From Planctomycetota bacterium (lineage in GTDB: Bacteria > Planctomycetota > UBA1135 > UBA2386), in the NCBI GenBank assembly GCA_016794425.1, contig JAEUHR010000003.1:1-64000 (forward strand): a DNA stretch of 64,000 bases, written 5' to 3'. The notes under the pieces are model-generated. The model was not told the origin of the DNA. It worked only from the letters and a program-made list of their open reading frames with translations, and did not search any database. The position numbers were made by a program, and so were the translations under genes. Each line of letters starts with the position of its first letter. Position 1 is the stretch's first letter. Shown here in pieces: positions 36,401 through 42,343 of the stretch.

Positions 36401-36753
36401 GCTCGGCGCGCGAGAGCAGCACGGCGCTGCGCCCCGACGGCGTGATGCCGCAGGAGATGCGCGGCCTCGACGTGCAGTTCGCGTTCGAGCGCGCGTTCGA
36501 GAGCCACGTCGTGCAGTCGTACGAGGGCAAGGTGTGGTTGTACCGCTGCACCGAGCACGACCTCGGCACGCGCTACGTGTTCGAGGAGCACCTCGGCTGG
36601 CAACCGTTCGTCAGGGGCGGCATGTCGATCGTGCAGTGCCCGGGCAACCACTACTCGATGTGCACGGAGCCGAACGTGCAGGTGCTGTGCCGGCACATGA
36701 TGGCCGGCGTCGACGAGGCGATGGCCGCGGTCGGCCTCTCGGCGACGACGTAG
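30490..36753 (+). CDS. Single-module type I polyketide synthase, KS-AT-KR-DH-ACP-TE
   Basis: The 2087-residue megaenzyme starts with a ketosynthase (about 4-430; Cys177 in TACSTSL, His313 in EAHGTGT, His353 in KTNIGHLD). An acyltransferase follows (about 530-830; Ser627 in GHSLGEY, His726 in VAAHSHLLDP). The ketoreductase has NADPH motif SGGLGGIG from 1140, with Ser1286, Tyr1299 and Asn1303. A dehydratase with His1377 in HxxxGxxxxPG and Asp1542 comes next, then a carrier domain with Ser1759 in LGGHSL. It ends with a thioesterase (Ser1902 in GYSGGG, Asp1929, His2054). All catalytic residues are intact. DH after KR is unusual for modular PKSs, which place DH before KR. KR-DH order is known from PfaA-type synthases. 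One module plus TE suggests an iterative enzyme making a reduced or unsaturated acyl chain that the TE releases. A GT87-like glycosyltransferase gene follows. No phosphopantetheinyl transferase is nearby. Confidence 0.92.
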   Translation: MAETDIAVVGMACRLPGAPDLDAFWRLLREGRDARVELADEHLRNLGVSAEALADPDYVKAAMVLDGIDQFDAGFFGLSPRDAALFDPQHRVFLECTWEAFEHAGHVPERFDGRIGVFAGCGMDTYLLHNILTNPDLVRRVGMFLIRHTGNDKDFLATRVSYQFDLRGPSVNVLTACSTSLVAIHQAAHSLLAGECDMAVAGGVTILVPQDRGYHYKEGEVLSPDGHCRTFDADSKGTIFGSGAGVVVLRRLADALASGDKIHAVVAGSAVNNDGARKVSYLAPSVDGYAEVVAEALALADVPADHVQYVEAHGTGTSVGDPIEIEALTQAFRASTGKKGYCGIGSVKTNIGHLDTAAGVAGFLKVVLAMQHGEIPASLNYRRPNPLIDFPNSPFHVVAAPRAWPRLPTVPRIGGVSSLGVGGTNAHVIVREATAQPEPANTAWPRRCHLVPVSGKVEGAALGNAKALAARLRGTVDADLPDVAWTLQTGRRAFPVRGFAVGANGQELAAQLEAPEWKAQLKKAPDRAPSLVFLFPGGGAQYPGMGRELYAQEAVFRAAVDDCLRAIPAKAQDTVRRLLLGDLATPEHGARFEQPSVMLPGLFTIEYALAKLLASWGIVPDAMTGHSLGEYVAATLGGTFTLAQVLPLLVRRGELFEEVQGGVVLSVSLSAEQVHALGHADLSLTAANAPNLCAVAGDAAAIARFEQDLQQRGVEYQRLRIGVAAHSHLLDPILDRYRDVLRALRLQPAQKPWVSNVTGDWIDPQRAADPDYWVEHSRRTVRFQDGIATLLAAGDRVFLEVGPGKALTSLARLHARAAKSPCIVSMPHAKDTKPSDTVALETVGRLWQLGVAVDWLALHGGTPRRRVPLPTYAFQRQRHWIDAGAVVAQEGVLRSDAEPVAPSRLPESEWLRRPVFRAQELAPRIAAPAPMRWLCIGGGAFTDAFAAAVRAGGGSAVVLREGAEARAGQDFVLPLDDGAAIDRVLRQLPADAAPQRLLFALPLEAAPAVRLVRCLLAVWQALGRADLAAKVRCLAVTVGAARVATEAMANPEQATVGGFLRVVPREYEGARTRCVDVDAAALAEPAVLVAALRREIESDDLPLLVALRGAQRFVQELAAVEADANRPVAPWRPQGVYLLSGGLGGIGLVLADHLAQQAQAKLVLLGRRGLPPRELWDEWLRQRTGDRIAGLVQRVRELERRGAEVHVAAADVTDRAAIDRVVREARTRFGALHGVVHTAGVLDDGLIQSRAPERSERMLAPKLLGAQVLDAATADHPPELFVVFGSTSGLAGIPGQCDYAAANAALDAFATWRSGARPGRSLAIDWGIWQDVGMLAASAAAHAQPAAAWLGTRSERDGAVEFAASWSPATHWQLAEHRVKGGDCVMPGTGHVELMVAAVQAVAQADEVSLQRVEFLTPLAFPGAAARDVFVTVRALRDGFEVAVASAPVGETDPHARATHARARAVPAGAREDLVDLAALRARITQPAPATSDQDRHVDFGPRWRCIERVAVADGQALAELQLPPQFAADLDQHRVHAAMLDMAFGVGIRLLSGGAEDALFVPVGCDRVAVSGRFPARVVTHVEVKNHDAHARLGALDVTVTTETGIVLLELRGLQLFGVRGGFARADAKAAPAAAAPTVGHNGHVPAAAPVPRIRALLGRGITGPEGMAALDRALRTDAPQVVASSLDVARTAAWLSLPPEKPKVAAAAATAAPAGAANADDAPRDDVERKLVDGYRELLGVDHPGLDQDFFELGGHSLLAVRLFARIHKDFGLDLELATLLQAGTVRKLAAVVRTELKLPEPGSEPARSVAARRGQHVVPIQTAGGRPKLFLVHGAGGNVLGFRELSHYFGKDQPLYGLQARGVDGKQRPLETITEMATAYLAELREVQPHGPYFLGGYSGGGVVAYEMAQQLLRQGELVAYIGMIDSWCPQMKRRGKVARALLHAGRVVKRGPMYPVNILRMKLERRRSARESSTALRPDGVMPQEMRGLDVQFAFERAFESHVVQSYEGKVWLYRCTEHDLGTRYVFEEHLGWQPFVRGGMSIVQCPGNHYSMCTEPNVQVLCRHMMAGVDEAMAAVGLSATT

Positions 36754-36779
36754 ACGTAGGGCCGCGCGCGGCGCCGTGG

Positions 36780-36785
36780 TAGAAG
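36780..36785 (+). promoter_or_regulatory. -10-like TAGAAG, 6 nt before the glycosyltransferase gene
   Basis: TAGAAG ends 6 nt before GTG 36792. If transcription begins at the start codon, this supports GTG 36792 over ATG 36798. The preceding 26 bp after the PKS stop contain no terminator. Confidence 0.35.
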
Positions 36786-36791
36786 CCGCGC

Positions 36792-38114
36792 GTGGTGATG
36801 CGCGCGCAGCGGCTCTGGCTCCTGGTCTGGCTCGTGCTCGGTGCCGTGCTGCTGGCGCGGGCCGTGGCGCGGCCGGAGTCGCGCGGCGTGATCCTCGACC
36901 ATCTCGAGTTCGGTCGGCGGCTGTGGACCGGCGCCGACGTGCACGGGCCGTGGCGCTCCGATCCCGACGCGCCGATCCGGCCGCTGCACGCGCCGTATCC
37001 GCCGTCGTTCGGCCTGCTGACCGGCCCGTTCGCCGCGGTCGACGCGCTGGCCGGTACGCGCGCGGCGCGCGGCGCCTGGGCGCTGCTGCAACTCGGCTGC
37101 CTGTGCTGGATCGCGCGGGTGCTGCGCGAACGGCTGGTCGCGGCGCCGCCACCCGCGCTGCCGGTGCCGCCGCCGGCTTCGTTGCAGTGGCACTGGCTGT
37201 GGCTGCTGACCGCACTGCTGTCGCTGCGGTTCCTGCTGCGCGACCTGCACGGCGGCGGCGGCAACCTGATCAACCTCGCACTGTGCCTCGGCGCGTTCGC
37301 CGCGGCCGAACGCGGGCAGGGGGCGCGCGCGGGGCTGCTGCTCGCGTTCTCGCTGGTGACCAAGCCGACGATGGTCTGGCTGCTGCCGGTGTTCGCACTG
37401 CTCGGCCACCGGCGCGCAGTGCTCGCGACGGCGGCCGCGGGCGCCGCGCTGTTGGCGCTGACGCTGGTGCTGCAGCGCTTCGACCTCGCACCGTGGCAGC
37501 GCTGGTTCGCCGGCAGCCTGGCGCTGGCCACGCAGGCGGACGCGTTCGCGGTGCCGGCGCACGGCTTCCCGCCGTTCGAGTGGATGAACCAGTCGCTGCG
37601 CTGTGCACTGGCGCGTTGGCTCGGCTCGGTGCCGCCGGACCTCGCGGCGCGCGTCGAATGGGGCGTGTGGCCGGGCCTCGGCCTGTCGGTCGCGACCGTG
37701 CAGTGGCTCACGCGCGCGGCCGGCGCCGCGCTGTTCGCGCGCGTGCTGTGGGTCGCGTGGCGCGAGCGGCGTGAGCCGCAAGCGCACCTGCCGGTGTTCG
37801 CCGCGGCGCTGGTGCTGTCGCTGCTGCTGAGTCCGCTGAGCTGGAAGGCGCACCACGTGGCGTTGGTGCCGGTCCTGTTCCTGCTCGTCCACCGGGCCGT
37901 CGTCGAACGCGCCCGCGGCACGTGGTGGCTGCTCGCCGCGTGGGTGGTCTGCTGCCAGCTCGGCGGCGACGTCACCGGCGACGACGCCAACGAGTGGGGC
38001 AACAGCCTCTACGTCGTGACCGCGTGGGACGTCGGCCTGCTCGCGATCGCGGCGGCGATGGCGCGTCAGTCGGCGGGTGCGCCGCGGCGCAAGCAGTCCG
38101 CGAACGTCGCGTGA
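36792..38114 (+). CDS. GT87-like polyprenyl-phosphate-mannose-type membrane glycosyltransferase
   Basis: The 440-residue protein has about ten membrane helices. The extracytoplasmic loop between the first two carries DHLEFGRRLWTGADVHGPWRSD, a typical position for the catalytic acidic residue of GT-C enzymes. The segments NLINLALCLGAF, SLVTKPTMVWLLPVF and LLSPLSWKAHHVALVPVLF match the GT87 family (DUF2029, for example mycobacterial PimE), which uses polyprenyl-phosphate sugars. It probably glycosylates a lipid or surface glycan. It follows the polyketide synthase by 38 bp and may act on the same product, but that is only context. Start codons at 36792, 36795 and 36798 are all possible. Its 3' end overlaps the convergent dehydratase gene by 49 bp. 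Confidence 0.7.
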   Translation: MVMRAQRLWLLVWLVLGAVLLARAVARPESRGVILDHLEFGRRLWTGADVHGPWRSDPDAPIRPLHAPYPPSFGLLTGPFAAVDALAGTRAARGAWALLQLGCLCWIARVLRERLVAAPPPALPVPPPASLQWHWLWLLTALLSLRFLLRDLHGGGGNLINLALCLGAFAAAERGQGARAGLLLAFSLVTKPTMVWLLPVFALLGHRRAVLATAAAGAALLALTLVLQRFDLAPWQRWFAGSLALATQADAFAVPAHGFPPFEWMNQSLRCALARWLGSVPPDLAARVEWGVWPGLGLSVATVQWLTRAAGAALFARVLWVAWRERREPQAHLPVFAAALVLSLLLSPLSWKAHHVALVPVLFLLVHRAVVERARGTWWLLAAWVVCCQLGGDVTGDDANEWGNSLYVVTAWDVGLLAIAAAMARQSAGAPRRKQSANVA

Positions 38115-39067
38115 TCGACGTTGGCGCCGCAGACGATCAGCCCGACCCGCTGTCCCGCGAGCCGTTCGCGCAGCTGCAGCATCGCCGCCGTCGTCGCGGC
38201 GCCGGCCGGTTCGACCGCGAGCTTCGCGTCGGCGAACAGGAGCCACATCGCGCGGCACAGCGCGTCGTCGTCGACCTGGACCAGTTCGTCGACGTGGCGG
38301 CGGCACAACGCGAACGAGTACGGCAGCGCCATCGGCGCGCCGAGGCTGTCGGCGATCGTGCGCACGGCGTCGATGCGCTGCGGGGTGCCGGCGGCGAAGC
38401 TCTTCGCCATCGAATCGGCGCCGGTCGGCTCGACGCCGACCACGCGGCAGCGCGGCTGCAGCTGCTTGACCGCCGCCGCGACGCCGGCCGCGAGTCCGCC
38501 GCCGCCGATCGGCACCAGCAGCGTGTCGAGCTGACCGGTCTGGCGCAGGAACTCCATGCCGAGCACGGCCGCGCCCTGCACCATCGGCTCGCTGTCGAAC
38601 GGGTGCACGAACGTGCGGCCCTCCTCGGCTTCGATGCGGGCGACTTCCGCGAAGGCCGCGGCGATGTCGGCGACCAGCACGACTTCGGCGCCGAGTTCGC
38701 GGCTGGCCGACACGCGCGCCGCGTTGGCGGTTCGCGGCATGCAGACTTTCGCCGTCGTGCCGAGCGTGCGCGCGGCCCAGGCGACCGCCATCGCGTGGTT
38801 GCCGGCGCTGACCGCGGTGACGCCGCGCGCCAGCTGCGCCGGTGGCAGCCGCAGCAGCGCGAGCAGGGCGCCGCGCGGTTTGAACGAACCGGTGTGCTGG
38901 AACAGCTCGAGCTTCAGCCAGACGGTCGCACAGGCCGGCCCGCGCGCGGTCAGGCGGTGGCCCTGCCACTGCCACGCCGGCGTCTCGCGGATCCGCGGCC
39001 CGAGTTCGCGGCGCGCGAGCTGGATCGTGGCCGGCGTGGGGGCGAGGGGTTCGCTGGCGGCGGTCAT
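38066..39067 (-). CDS. Threonine/serine dehydratase-like PLP enzyme
   Basis: The 333-residue fold-type II PLP enzyme has the Schiff-base Lys in TGSFKPRGA and the pyridoxal phosphate-binding glycine loop PIGGGGLAAGV. AVSAGNHAMAVAWAA is the asparagine loop, with the GNHA motif of threonine dehydratases. The length and lack of a C-terminal ACT domain match catabolic-type threonine or serine dehydratases (TdcB-like) or close relatives such as serine racemase. The product would be 2-oxobutanoate or pyruvate plus ammonia. Starts at 39067 (MTAASE) and 39079 are both possible, and the longer frame to 39187 has no support. Its 3' end overlaps the convergent glycosyltransferase gene. Confidence 0.83.
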   Translation of the reverse strand: MTAASEPLAPTPATIQLARRELGPRIRETPAWQWQGHRLTARGPACATVWLKLELFQHTGSFKPRGALLALLRLPPAQLARGVTAVSAGNHAMAVAWAARTLGTTAKVCMPRTANAARVSASRELGAEVVLVADIAAAFAEVARIEAEEGRTFVHPFDSEPMVQGAAVLGMEFLRQTGQLDTLLVPIGGGGLAAGVAAAVKQLQPRCRVVGVEPTGADSMAKSFAAGTPQRIDAVRTIADSLGAPMALPYSFALCRRHVDELVQVDDDALCRAMWLLFADAKLAVEPAGAATTAAMLQLRERLAGQRVGLIVCGANVDHATFADCLRRGAPAD

Positions 39068-39354
39068 CGCGCGCAGCATCGGCGCGCGGGGGCGCGAGAT
39101 CCACGGCGCGGCGCCGAACAGAGACCCGACGTCCTCGACAACCTGGGACGCGACACACACCCGCGGCGGAACACCCGCCGCAGGCAACCAATCACCTCAG
39201 CCCCACCGCCACGGCGCAAGGGAATGAACCGCGGCATACGCTGGTTGCCACAGCGCAGTGCCGAGAACGTCGGGACGGCTCAGCCTAGCGCGGCAGCGGG
39301 GGCTGCCCAGCCCCGGGCATCGATTTTCTTCCGCCCCGCGGGGCGAACGCTGCG
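39068..39354. other. Intergenic region of 287 bp with three GC-rich hairpins
   Basis: This is the longest gap in the window. It contains a 7-bp perfect stem with a 5-nt loop (39163-39181, GCGGCGG/CCGCCGC), a hairpin with 6-bp stem and GCCC loop (39299-39314), and a 14-bp perfect palindrome CGCCCCGCGGGGCG (39332-39345). The palindrome starts 10 bp past the stop of the minus-strand thioesterase. In that direction it is followed by an A-rich rather than T-rich stretch, so it is not a standard intrinsic terminator. Base composition is lower in GC than in the flanking genes. No open frame with coding character was found. Any promoter of the dehydratase would lie at the left end. Confidence 0.5.
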
Positions 39355-39816
39355 TCACCAGCGATGGAAGGCCGGATGTCCTTCCTGCACCGCGACGAAC
39401 AGGCCGTCGCAGGTCGCGCAGATGCGCCCGCCCGCCTCCAGCGTCGCCGTGATCCGGGCCCGGTCGGCCTGGGATTCGGCGACCTTCGCGCGCAGCGTGA
39501 CCGGCGCGTTGGTCGGCGTCGGCCGGCGCAGCTTGATCGTGTATTCGGCCGTGACCGTGCTCGGCGGAGCCGTCGCACCACTCTGCTGCATCAGGTGCCA
39601 GGCCGCGGTCCAGTTGCAGTGGCAGTCGAGCAGCGCGCCGATGATGCCGCCGTTCAGCATGCCGGGGAACGCCTCGTGCATGGTCTTCGGCTGCCAGCTG
39701 CACACGACCTCGTCGCCCTGCACGAAGCTCTTGATGCGCAGGCCGTCCCGGTTGGCCGGGCCGCAGCCGAAGCAGGCGTTGGTCGGGGCGTAGCGGTCCT
39801 GCAGGCTCGGTTCCAT
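39355..39816 (-). CDS. PaaI-type hotdog-fold acyl-CoA thioesterase
   Basis: The 153-residue protein shows the PaaI/hotdog pattern. It has an N-terminal zinc-like Cys pair in ACFGCGPANRDGL, then EAFPGMLNGGIIGALLDCHCNW, in which the segment NGGIIGALLD is the active-site helix. The chain then continues with TAEYTIKLRRPTP. Family members hydrolyse acyl- or aryl-CoA thioesters as housekeeping or in catabolism. The ATG at 39816 matches the conserved N-terminus. The open frame extends further but without conservation. It stands alone, divergent from the kinase gene with 121 bp between the starts. Confidence 0.82.
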   Translation of the reverse strand: MEPSLQDRYAPTNACFGCGPANRDGLRIKSFVQGDEVVCSWQPKTMHEAFPGMLNGGIIGALLDCHCNWTAAWHLMQQSGATAPPSTVTAEYTIKLRRPTPTNAPVTLRAKVAESQADRARITATLEAGGRICATCDGLFVAVQEGHPAFHRW

Positions 39817-39937
39817 GGGCGTGGCGCCATCCTCGCCGCTGCCGCGGAATTGGCAAGTGCGCGTGCTGCCGCCTCGAAACTCCGGCTGTGGTCCGGCAAG
39901 ATCCTGCGCGCAGCGAGCCCTGCAACGAGAGCCTTCG

Positions 39938-41065
39938 GTGACGTCCCCATCGCTACTGCAGGATCCGCTGCTGCGCCCCGTGCCGACGCTCGAGGGCCAC
40001 AAGGTGCTCGGCAAGACCGTGCTGCTGGAGCGCCTCGGCGAGGGTGGCGCCGGCGTGGTCTACCGCGGCTGGCACCTGAACTTCCGCATCGTCGTCGCGG
40101 TCAAGGTGCTGCGGCCCGAACTGGCCGCCGATGCCGACTACGTGGCGCGTTTCCACCGCGAGGCGCACGCGACGCTGCAGATCACGCACCAGAACGTGGT
40201 CCGCGCGCACGACCTCGAAGAACGCGACGGCCTGCACTTCCTGGTCATGGAATACGTCGACGGGCTGTCGGCGCGGCAGTGGATCCACCGGCGCGGCCGC
40301 ATGTCCGTCGACCAGGCGCTGACGGCGCTCGCCGGGGCCGCGGCCGGCCTGGCCGAGGCCCACACGCACGGACTCGTGCACCAGGACGTGAAGCCCAGCA
40401 ACCTGCTGCTGGCGCGGTCGGGCCGCGTCAAGGTCGCCGACCTCGGCCTCGTCGGTCCGGCCGTCGACAGCGACGACGAAGCGGCGGCCGCCGCGCGGCG
40501 TCGGGTCTTCGGCACGCCGCAGTACATGGCGCCCGAACAGTGGGACGGTGCGCCGCCGCAGCCGAGTGCCGACGTCTGGGCGCTCGGCGCCTGCGCCTAC
40601 TACCTGCTGACCGGCCGCCACGGCCTGCCGAAGGTCGCCAAGGGCGAACTGCGCCGGCTCGTGCGGCAGGAGCCGTTCCCGACCATCGGCGGCGTGGTCC
40701 GGGCGCGCCCCGGTTTCGGCGACCTCCTCGAACGTTGCGTCGACCGCGATCCGGCGCGCCGGTTCACCGACGCAACGGCACTGCACCAGGCGCTGCTCGC
40801 GCTCGGCGGTGTCGACGAGGCGCTGCTGCGCGACCCCGACTTCGCGCCGGGCGGCGAACCGGTCGGGTTGCCGGCCAACGAGGTGCTGGCCCGCATCGAC
40901 GACCAGCGCCGGCGTCGTCCCGGTCCGGCGGCGGTCAGCGCGGCCGCGGCGCCGCGGCCCAAAGTGCGCGCGGCACCGGCGCGCAGTTCGGCGGCGCCGA
41001 TCGTCGTGGTGGTGCTGCTGGTCGCGGCGGCCGTGATCGTGGTGCTGCTGCGCAGCCAGGGCTGA
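39938..41065 (+). CDS. Membrane-anchored Ser/Thr protein kinase
   Basis: The 375-residue protein carries a complete Hanks-type kinase domain (about 25-290). It has the glycine loop GEGGAGVVY, Lys56 in VAVKVL, Glu76 in the C-helix, the catalytic loop HQDVKPSN with Asp150, and DLG at 168-170 where most kinases have DFG. FGTPQYMAPEQ is the activation-segment end and DVWALGACAYYLLTG the F-helix. The catalytic-loop Arg of HRD is replaced by Gln149, so activation may not rely on activation-loop phosphorylation. A linker with Ala/Pro leads to a C-terminal transmembrane helix (APIVVVVLLVAAAVIVVLL) very close to the end, so the kinase is tail-anchored with its catalytic domain in the cytoplasm. GTG 39938 is the best start. 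FHA proteins in the next 8 kb are candidate targets. Confidence 0.88.
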   Translation: MTSPSLLQDPLLRPVPTLEGHKVLGKTVLLERLGEGGAGVVYRGWHLNFRIVVAVKVLRPELAADADYVARFHREAHATLQITHQNVVRAHDLEERDGLHFLVMEYVDGLSARQWIHRRGRMSVDQALTALAGAAAGLAEAHTHGLVHQDVKPSNLLLARSGRVKVADLGLVGPAVDSDDEAAAAARRRVFGTPQYMAPEQWDGAPPQPSADVWALGACAYYLLTGRHGLPKVAKGELRRLVRQEPFPTIGGVVRARPGFGDLLERCVDRDPARRFTDATALHQALLALGGVDEALLRDPDFAPGGEPVGLPANEVLARIDDQRRRRPGPAAVSAAAAPRPKVRAAPARSSAAPIVVVVLLVAAAVIVVLLRSQG

Positions 41066-41074
41066 GCCCCGCGG

Positions 41075-41695
41075 TCACCGGCCCGGCATGCCGGGCAGCC
41101 AGCCGAACGCGCGGTAGATGTCGAAGGCGAACGCGATCTTCGCCAGCAGCAGCAGCGCCAGCAGGATGGAACCCGTGATCGAGAACACGATCAGCTCGAC
41201 CACGAGGCGGGCGGCGAGCGCCTTGCCGCGCGACGGCGGGCGCCGCACGACGCGCACCGGCGCGCCGGGCGCGGCGGCCGCCGCGGCCGCGGGCTGCAGC
41301 GATGCGCGCGGCGGCGCATCCGGCCCGCGGCCGGCTGCCGCCGCCGCGGGGGGCGGGGGCGTCGACGGGCGGGTCGGCTGGTCCGCGGCGTGCACCTCGG
41401 TCGACAACAGCGCGAACTGCACGTAGGTCTGGCCGATCTGGAACCCGTCGCCGACGTCGAGTTCGAGCCGCTCGCACACCGTGCCCCGGTGCAGCACGCC
41501 CTGCGTCGAGCCGAGGTCGGCGACCACCACGCGCCCGCCGACGAGTTGCACCTGGCAGTGCACGCGCGACACGCTGCGGTCGCGCACGCGCACCGTGCAG
41601 CGGCTGCTGCGCCCCAGGGTCGCGGTCTGGCCGGTCGCGAGTTCGAATCGACCGGTGGTCCCGTCGGTCTCGGTCGTCAGCTGGGCGACGTCCAT
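41075..41695 (-). CDS. FHA-domain membrane protein
   Basis: The 206-residue protein has an FHA domain at about 15-90 (TATLGRSSRCTVRVRD, then SVSRVHCQV and LGSTQGVLHRG). The Arg-Ser-Ser and Ser-x-x-His phosphothreonine-contact residues are visible. A Pro/Ala-rich linker then leads to one or two C-terminal hydrophobic helices (LVVELIVFSITGSILLALLLLAKIAF). FHA domains bind phosphothreonine, so it probably reads phosphorylation by a kinase such as the one encoded convergently 9 bp away. The start is taken at the ATG at 41695, since the frame upstream (to 41734) is not conserved and a -10-like TAGCCT lies 10 nt before it. Confidence 0.8.
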   Translation of the reverse strand: MDVAQLTTETDGTTGRFELATGQTATLGRSSRCTVRVRDRSVSRVHCQVQLVGGRVVVADLGSTQGVLHRGTVCERLELDVGDGFQIGQTYVQFALLSTEVHAADQPTRPSTPPPPAAAAAGRGPDAPPRASLQPAAAAAAAPGAPVRVVRRPPSRGKALAARLVVELIVFSITGSILLALLLLAKIAFAFDIYRAFGWLPGMPGR

Positions 41696-41705
41696 GCGGG
41701 CGCAG

Positions 41706-41711
41706 AGGCTA
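41706..41711 (-). promoter_or_regulatory. -10-like TAGCCT, 10 nt before the FHA gene
   Basis: Read on the minus strand, TAGCCT ends 10 nt before ATG 41695. It would produce a very short or absent 5' leader and decides between the two possible starts of this gene. Confidence 0.35.
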
Positions 41712-41738
41712 CCCGCCTCGGCCCGCGGACGCATGCAG

Positions 41739-42215
41739 TCAGCGAACGCGCGTGGCGGCGCGCGCTGCGACCGCGAGCAGCAGTTCGGTCTCGGCCGCCG
41801 AGAACTCGTAGGCGACCGGCTTGGCGATGCCGAGCACGCCGCGCAGCGCCGCGCCCTCGAGCATCGGCACGGCCAGCGAACCTTCCATCTGCGTCAGCTT
41901 CGCACCGGGCCGCACCACGCCGCTCGCGTCGGACTGCAGGTTGCACACCTGCACCGGCGCGCGCCGTTCGGCGGCGATGCCGGCCATGCCCTTGCCGATC
42001 GGGATCACGGCGACCTTGTCGAGCACCGGCGGCGGCAGGCCACGCTGCGCGGCCAGGTGCAGCAGGCCGTCCTTGCGGTCGAGCAGGTGCACGGTGCCGA
42101 CGACGCAGTCGAAGTGGCGCAGCACGGCATCGAGCAGCGCGGTCCAGCCGGCGGCGGCCGGTTGCGCCAGCAGGGTGTCGACGGCGAGCACGAGCGGGTG
42201 CGGCGAGGCGGTCAT
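41739..42215 (-). CDS. GAF-domain protein
   Basis: The 158-residue protein is essentially one GAF domain. It has a helix at the start (VLAVDTLLAQPAAAGWTALLDAVLRHFD), then the beta-sheet with CVVGTVHLLD, GKGMAGIAAERRAPVQVCNLQ, EGSLAVPMLEGAALRGVLGIAKPVAYEFSAAETELL. The last segments are strongly diagnostic. GAF domains bind cyclic nucleotides, small metabolites or haem, and act as sensors. There is no output domain, so it must act on a partner. A -10-like TACCGT ends 6 nt before ATG 42215. It follows the FHA gene on the same strand by 43 bp in the reverse order of transcription. Confidence 0.75.
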   Translation of the reverse strand: MTASPHPLVLAVDTLLAQPAAAGWTALLDAVLRHFDCVVGTVHLLDRKDGLLHLAAQRGLPPPVLDKVAVIPIGKGMAGIAAERRAPVQVCNLQSDASGVVRPGAKLTQMEGSLAVPMLEGAALRGVLGIAKPVAYEFSAAETELLLAVAARAATRVR

Positions 42216-42221
42216 CGCCTC

Positions 42222-42227
42222 ACGGTA
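42222..42227 (-). promoter_or_regulatory. -10-like TACCGT, 6 nt before the GAF gene
   Basis: Read on the minus strand, TACCGT ends 6 nt before ATG 42215 and there is no Shine-Dalgarno, which suggests a leaderless transcript. Confidence 0.4.
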
Positions 42228-42343
42228 GCGGCCGCGGTGATCCGCGTCGCGGCTTGACGGCAGCCGCCTGGGCGGGGAGCGTGGCCGCACCGCGGCTGGC
42301 GCGCGCGGCACGAACACCGGCGCCGAAGAAGGTGGGGCACGCG

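Noticed and set aside
30525..36782. 2085-residue second forward frame over the PKS
   Set aside because: Frame-shifted shadow with Arg/Gly/Pro-rich sequence and no domains. The in-frame PKS explains it.
30196..37215. 2339-residue antisense open frame across the polyketide synthase
   Set aside because: It is the reverse complement of a gene with strong third-position GC bias, which removes stop codons on the other strand. The PKS frame has every catalytic motif, while the antisense frame has only Arg/Ala/His-rich low-complexity sequence.
39332..39345. Palindrome CGCCCCGCGGGGCG as intrinsic terminator of the thioesterase gene
   Set aside because: No U-tract follows in the direction of transcription, and self-complementary strings are common at this GC content. 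It is kept only as a description of the intergenic region.
41643..41652. TTCGAATC-like string resembling a tRNA T-loop
   Set aside because: It lies inside the FHA coding region and lacks the acceptor stem and anticodon arm partners. No tRNA could be folded around it.
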